Assembly (NCBI GenBank): GCA_013042025.1
Contig: JABDQY010000206.1
Span: forward strand, 1 to 26,179
Length of the DNA: 26,179 nt
Direction of reading: 5' to 3'
DNA from: Bacteroidia bacterium
Lineage (GTDB): Bacteria; Bacteroidota; Bacteroidia; NS11-12g; UBA9320
Shown here: positions 22,898 to 26,179 of the stretch, piece by piece
Position numbering within the stretch: position 1 is the first letter of the stretch
Layout: every line of letters starts with the position of its first letter
Made by a program: the position numbers and the translations under genes
The notes under the pieces: model-generated
The model's input: the letters and a program-made list of their open reading frames with translations, nothing else
Databases searched by the model: none
What the model was told of the DNA's origin: nothing

Positions 22898-24244
22898 TTA
22901 GAATGCTGCAACAGCTTCTATAACTACACCATTAAAGCTACCGCCTTGGTATTGGCTTGCAGCTTGAAAATCAGTGTACGTTTGGTTAACGTAACCTGCT
23001 TTCAATAATAAGTTTTTAGTTGCGTACCATCCAGCTGCCGCTTCAATTCTGCTAATGCTTGATTCGTAAAAATCACCATTCATATCTCTAGCTCCTTGAA
23101 GTTGACCAGAAAGTGAGTTGTATTTAAACCCAACGTACGCCGATTCATTTTCTAGGAATCTATACAACAACTCACCACCAACTTGCATTACGCTTCTTTT
23201 GTCATCATCATCAAAGATAAATTGAGTTGCATCGTTAGGGTCAACAACTAAGTTGTTACCGTTTGCCATCTCAACAACACCAAATATTTCTAACCCTTTA
23301 AATTTCACAAAAGGATTAATTTGGATAGCTTGTATTTGGTTACCAAATCTAGGGTTCCAACGTCCAGAAGCAAAGTTTCCACTTCCTCCTAAATTTGCTC
23401 CTGATTCTTCCATCGCACCATAAAAACGAGATCCTGTACGGTCACCACCATAAAATGTATTCCTTCCAGAATTTGCGTTATTCATGAATGATGCAGATAG
23501 TCTAACACGAGTATCGTCGTTGATTTCCTTATCATACGCAGCCTTTAAATAAAGTGTTGGTTTTCTCTCTTTACCATTTGGGTCTGCAGGAGCTGTAACG
23601 CCTCCATTAATTAAACCGTTAGTTAAACCAACCATTGCCATAATATCTTCTGTTGCAAAGAAATAAACCTCTCCACCTACTTCCGTAGTAAATCCGTCCA
23701 TTATATAGTTGCCTACAAACTGGTTGTACATAGCGTTACCATTGTCTGATCTTCTAAATTGTTGATCACCAAAGTTTGGTTGATAATGCCCGATTTTTAC
23801 TCTCATTTTGTCTGTAAAAAATTCAGGGTTTCCTAGCATAGGAAGTTTGTCAATTTGAATGTACCCCCCTTTTACCCAAAACTCGGTATGATGGCGAGAA
23901 GACATATAGTTTTCAAGAGACATACGAATACCGTCTGCCAATTGCACGTCTAAATTTAAATTAGCCGTTGCTAAAGGAAAACCTGGAGCGAGGTCATAAA
24001 GAGCAACACCGTTTCCAGCTGTGTCGTTTTCATGACTTAGGCTCTGGAACTGCTGAGTAAATGCTCCTCCCACTTTTACCTTAACACCATCAAATGTAGT
24101 GTTTGCGTCTTTTTTAGGTTCAAATACGTTAACACCGTCTTGATCCCAAGATCTGAAGTTGTCAATTTGAGAAAATGCGTTAAAACTTAGCCCCACAAGA
24201 GCCATAATCATAATTACTTTCAATGTGTTTTTGATTTTTTTCAT
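22898..24244 (-). CDS. Porin-like outer-membrane beta-barrel protein
   Basis: 448 residues. The signal peptide (MKKIKNTLKVIMIMALVGLS) ends NAFS, so mature residue 1 is Gln26. The mature protein has many short amphipathic strands separated by turns rich in Asp, Asn and Gly, including RMSLENYMSSRHHTEFWVKGGYIQIDKL, KIGHYQPNFGDQQFRRSDNG and ATKNLLLKAGYVNQTYTDF (given as landmarks). It ends in IEAVAAF with a C-terminal Phe. The layout resembles the phosphate-selective-porin-like group of 16-18 strands, but I cannot assign a solute. It lies 76 nt downstream of one YceI gene, with no promoter seen between, and ahead of a second YceI gene after a terminator, suggesting a shared envelope role. Confidence 0.75.
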   Translation of the reverse strand: MKKIKNTLKVIMIMALVGLSFNAFSQIDNFRSWDQDGVNVFEPKKDANTTFDGVKVKVGGAFTQQFQSLSHENDTAGNGVALYDLAPGFPLATANLNLDVQLADGIRMSLENYMSSRHHTEFWVKGGYIQIDKLPMLGNPEFFTDKMRVKIGHYQPNFGDQQFRRSDNGNAMYNQFVGNYIMDGFTTEVGGEVYFFATEDIMAMVGLTNGLINGGVTAPADPNGKERKPTLYLKAAYDKEINDDTRVRLSASFMNNANSGRNTFYGGDRTGSRFYGAMEESGANLGGSGNFASGRWNPRFGNQIQAIQINPFVKFKGLEIFGVVEMANGNNLVVDPNDATQFIFDDDDKRSVMQVGGELLYRFLENESAYVGFKYNSLSGQLQGARDMNGDFYESSISRIEAAAGWYATKNLLLKAGYVNQTYTDFQAASQYQGGSFNGVVIEAVAAF

Positions 24245-24273
24245 GTTGATTTTGTTTGTTTTAATTAGTTAAA

Positions 24274-24292
24274 AATGGCCGTTTTTGCCACT
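24274..24292 (-). terminator. Weak hairpin between YceI and porin-like genes (possible attenuator)
   Basis: On the minus strand AGTGGC and GCCATT pair across a 7-nt loop (6 bp with one G:T) and are followed by a short T-run. The stem is too weak for efficient termination; partial termination or RNA processing is possible. A second hairpin (CCTAGTT/AACTAGG, 24307-24332) overlaps the YceI stop codon. Confidence 0.3.
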
Positions 24293-24320
24293 TTGTTTTA
24301 CTTAAGCCTAGTTTGTTTTT

Positions 24321-24908
24321 TTATGAACTAGGGCTACTTTCTTTTAGTGTTATATTAAATTTAATTTTAATGTCGTCTCCTGTGGTCATTGCCCCAAACA
24401 TTGCTGTTGGTGGGTCTATCCCATATGTTGTCATCTTCAAGTCTTCGGAACCAACAAACTGGTATTGGTTTCCTCCCAATGGTTTAGCAACAACTTTTGT
24501 TGTTATGCTTTTTGTTACACCTGCTACAGATAGCTTTCCGCTAACTGATAAAATATAACTCTCTCCCGATTTTTTTATAGAGTTTACTTTGGATAATGTA
24601 TAATAGATATTAGGGTGCTTTTTATATTTTAGTGCGTCCCATGTTTTACCATCCATTATAGATCCTTTTGTGCTTTTTATTCCCTTTACAGGAATGGTAA
24701 CCTTAAGGTTGTTTATGCCTAAAAGCTCGTTGTTTTGCACATTAAGCTTTCCGGTTACTCTTACTGTTTGAGCGGTAGAAACCCAATCGTGCACATTCGA
24801 TGTTCCTTCTATTTTTACGCTACTCTTTACTAAGGTGAAATTAGTTTTTCCTATAATAACAAATGTTGTTGCTAATAGTAAGGCGATTGTTAAAATATAG
24901 TTTTTCAT
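24321..24908 (-). CDS. YceI-family periplasmic protein
   Basis: 195 residues from the ATG at 24908. The frame extends to 25001, but only 24908 gives a signal peptide (MKNYILTIALLLATTFVIIG), and a -7 element sits between the two starts. Classical YceI marks are seen: KIEGTSNVHDW (33-42), a GSIMDGKTWDALKYKKHPNIYYTL block given as a landmark region, SGKLSVAGVTKS, and MTTYGIDPPTAMFG. There is no cysteine in the mature part, unlike the second YceI gene. Expected to be a periplasmic lipocalin-like carrier of isoprenoid-type ligands. It is the first gene of a probable unit with the porin-like gene and is divergent from dinB. Confidence 0.88.
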   Translation of the reverse strand: MKNYILTIALLLATTFVIIGKTNFTLVKSSVKIEGTSNVHDWVSTAQTVRVTGKLNVQNNELLGINNLKVTIPVKGIKSTKGSIMDGKTWDALKYKKHPNIYYTLSKVNSIKKSGESYILSVSGKLSVAGVTKSITTKVVAKPLGGNQYQFVGSEDLKMTTYGIDPPTAMFGAMTTGDDIKIKFNITLKESSPSS

Positions 24909-24928
24909 TTTTATTGTTTTTGTCGGTT

Positions 24929-24936
24929 CAAAGGTA
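24929..24936 (-). promoter_or_regulatory. Putative -7 element for the YceI/porin unit
   Basis: Minus-strand TACCTTTG equals the element used by the tRNA promoter and ends 20 nt before the ATG at 24908. No clear -33 element was seen. Confidence 0.45.
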
Positions 24937-25068
24937 AAGGGTGTTTTCTTGATGTTTTCGTGCTGATTATCAGATGTCGTTGTGATTTTTATCATGCTCA
25001 AACTTTGTTTTTTTACCCCCTTTTTATAGTTGATTTCAATTTTGTGACTATATTGTTGTCTGACTGTT

Positions 25069-25085
25069 AGATAATTTTTTTATCT
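25069..25085. repeat. Short inverted repeat immediately upstream of dinB
   Basis: AGATAA (25069-25074) and TTATCT (25080-25085) are exact reverse complements around TTTTT, ending 6 nt before the dinB start. It could be an operator or a small RNA hairpin; AT-rich background makes chance occurrence possible. Confidence 0.3.
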
Positions 25086-25091
25086 TATAAA

Positions 25092-26179
25092 ATGGCAAAA
25101 AAAAGCATTGTTCATATGGATTTAGACACGTTTTATGTGTCTGTAGAACGCCTACAAGACTCTCGTTTGATTAACAAACCTGTGTTGTTGGGTGGCGTTG
25201 GAGATCGCGGCGTAGTGGCGAGCTGTAGTTACGAGGCTCGAACATTTGGGGTACACTCTGGCATGAGCATGAAAATGGCTCGTCAACTTTGTCCAGAAGG
25301 AATTGTGGTAAAAGGGGAAGCTGGCACTTACAGTAAGTATTCTAAAATGGTAACCGAAATAATACGCGAAAAGGTTCCTGTTATAGAAAAAAGCAGTATT
25401 GACGAGTTTTATATAGACCTTACGGGAATGGATAAGTTTTTTGGTTGCTACAAGCTAGCAAGCGAAATCCGCCATCGAATCACCAAAGAAACGGGGCTTC
25501 CAATTTCTTTTGGTATGTCTATTAACAAAACGGTTTCTAAAATTGCCACCGGAGAAGCAAAACCTAACAATCAAATCAACATTGATTTTGGACAAGAAAA
25601 ACCTTTCCTCGCTCCACTTGCCGTTGGTAAAATTCCCATGATAGGCAAAAAAACTGCCTTTTTACTAAACAGAATGGGTGTGCAAAAAATAATTACGCTT
25701 CAAGAAATGCCTTTGGAGTTGCTAGAAAAAGCTTTTGGTAAAAACGGTAAAATGATGTGGCAAAAAGCAAACGGAATAGATTACTCACCACTTATTCCCT
25801 TCCATGAAAAAAAGTCCATAAGCACAGAACGCACATTTATGAAAGATACAATAGATGTTGTTAAGCTTAAAAATATGGTGGTGGCTATGGTTGAACAACT
25901 CGCTTTTGAGCTAAGAAAGGCCAAGAAGGTTTGCTCCAACATAAGCATTAAGCTTCGGTATTCTGACTTTCAAACTATTAGCAAACAAAAAAGAATCCCA
26001 TACACTGCTGCTGATCACACGCTCATCAAATACGCATCAGACATTTTTGACCAAATGTATAGCCGTCGTGTGCGGATACGGTTGGTTGGTGTTCGGTTGG
26101 CTGATCTTGCAGGAGGAGGTCATCAGATAGATCTTTTTAACGACGACGATAGAATTATAAACCTATATCAAGCTATGGA
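25092..26179 (+). CDS. dinB: DNA polymerase IV (Y-family), 3'-truncated by window edge
   Basis: Translesion DNA polymerase; 362 codons are in the window and the frame is open at the right edge, with probably a few tens of residues missing. Catalytic acids are Asp10 (MDLDTFYVSVE, 9-19) and Asp104/Glu105 (SSIDEFYIDLTG). Tyr15 takes the steric-gate position that excludes ribonucleotides. YEARTFGVHSGMSM (48-61) is the fingers motif, ISFGMSINKTVSKIATGEAKPN the palm region, and IPMIGKKTAFLL the helix-hairpin-helix of the thumb. The little-finger domain follows, with a beta-clamp-type peptide QIDLF at 345-349, before the final helix NLYQAM. The ATG at 25092 fits family starts (MAKKSIVHMD). It is divergent from the YceI gene and shows no recognisable LexA box. 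Confidence 0.93.
   Translation, partial: MAKKSIVHMDLDTFYVSVERLQDSRLINKPVLLGGVGDRGVVASCSYEARTFGVHSGMSMKMARQLCPEGIVVKGEAGTYSKYSKMVTEIIREKVPVIEKSSIDEFYIDLTGMDKFFGCYKLASEIRHRITKETGLPISFGMSINKTVSKIATGEAKPNNQINIDFGQEKPFLAPLAVGKIPMIGKKTAFLLNRMGVQKIITLQEMPLELLEKAFGKNGKMMWQKANGIDYSPLIPFHEKKSISTERTFMKDTIDVVKLKNMVVAMVEQLAFELRKAKKVCSNISIKLRYSDFQTISKQKRIPYTAADHTLIKYASDIFDQMYSRRVRIRLVGVRLADLAGGGHQIDLFNDDDRIINLYQAM

Noticed and set aside
24909..25001. N-terminal extension of the upstream YceI frame
   Set aside because: The extra 31 residues are polar, precede the signal peptide and cover the likely promoter; the start at 24908 is preferred.

Overview
The window is a densely packed piece of an AT-rich chromosome from the phylum Bacteroidota, most likely class Flavobacteriia. 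The evidence is the gene content: a TonB-dependent receptor paired with a DUF4249 lipoprotein, DUF4270, DUF2851 and DUF6029 families, a bacterial GGGP-synthase homologue, a one-domain starch-synthase-like protein beside panC, and MarR and YceI proteins. Many starts are preceded by the Bacteroidota promoter -7 element TAnnTTTG, and Shine-Dalgarno sequences are scarce. No phage, insertion sequence, CRISPR array or rRNA is visible. No gene-free stretch exceeds about 125 bases.

Layout. 1-2529: a GGGP-synthase homologue cut by the left edge, a convergent metallophosphoesterase and a MarR regulator. 2530-5773 (minus): TonB receptor followed by DUF4249 lipoprotein. 5895-6881 (plus): Na+/Ca2+ antiporter. 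6961-10024 (minus): nitroreductase, cysS and a glutaminyl-cyclase-like lipoprotein. 10110-11343 (plus): superoxide dismutase with a clear terminator, then a SPOR-domain protein. 11340-12986 (minus): DUF6029 outer-membrane protein. 13047-15880 (plus): pyrF, DUF2851 and PspC-like genes in a tight series, then a zinc-ribbon protein behind a 20-bp palindrome. 15883-21039 (minus): five tightly spaced genes, read in the order GT5-like, DUF4270, DAHP synthase, asd, flavin/2Fe-2S reductase. 21133-22152 (plus): panC, then initiator tRNA-Met with its own promoter and terminator. 22181-24908 (minus): YceI, porin-like, YceI, listed by position. 25092-end (plus): dinB, cut by the right edge.

How the genes relate. 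Most are housekeeping functions: aspartate-family and aromatic amino-acid precursors, pyrimidine and pantothenate synthesis, cysteinyl-tRNA, translation initiation and oxidative-stress defence. An envelope layer accompanies them. The three recognised beta-barrel proteins all appear to carry Gln at mature position 1, and the window also encodes the periplasmic glutaminyl cyclase expected to cyclise such ends. The least understood parts are the degenerate starch-synthase-like/DUF4270 pair, the YceI-porin-YceI cluster, and the palindrome-controlled zinc-ribbon gene. I do not see a clearly new multi-gene system. The strongest sequence-level oddity is a set of genes whose -7 element ends only 4-5 nt before the start codon, which suggests leaderless transcripts.
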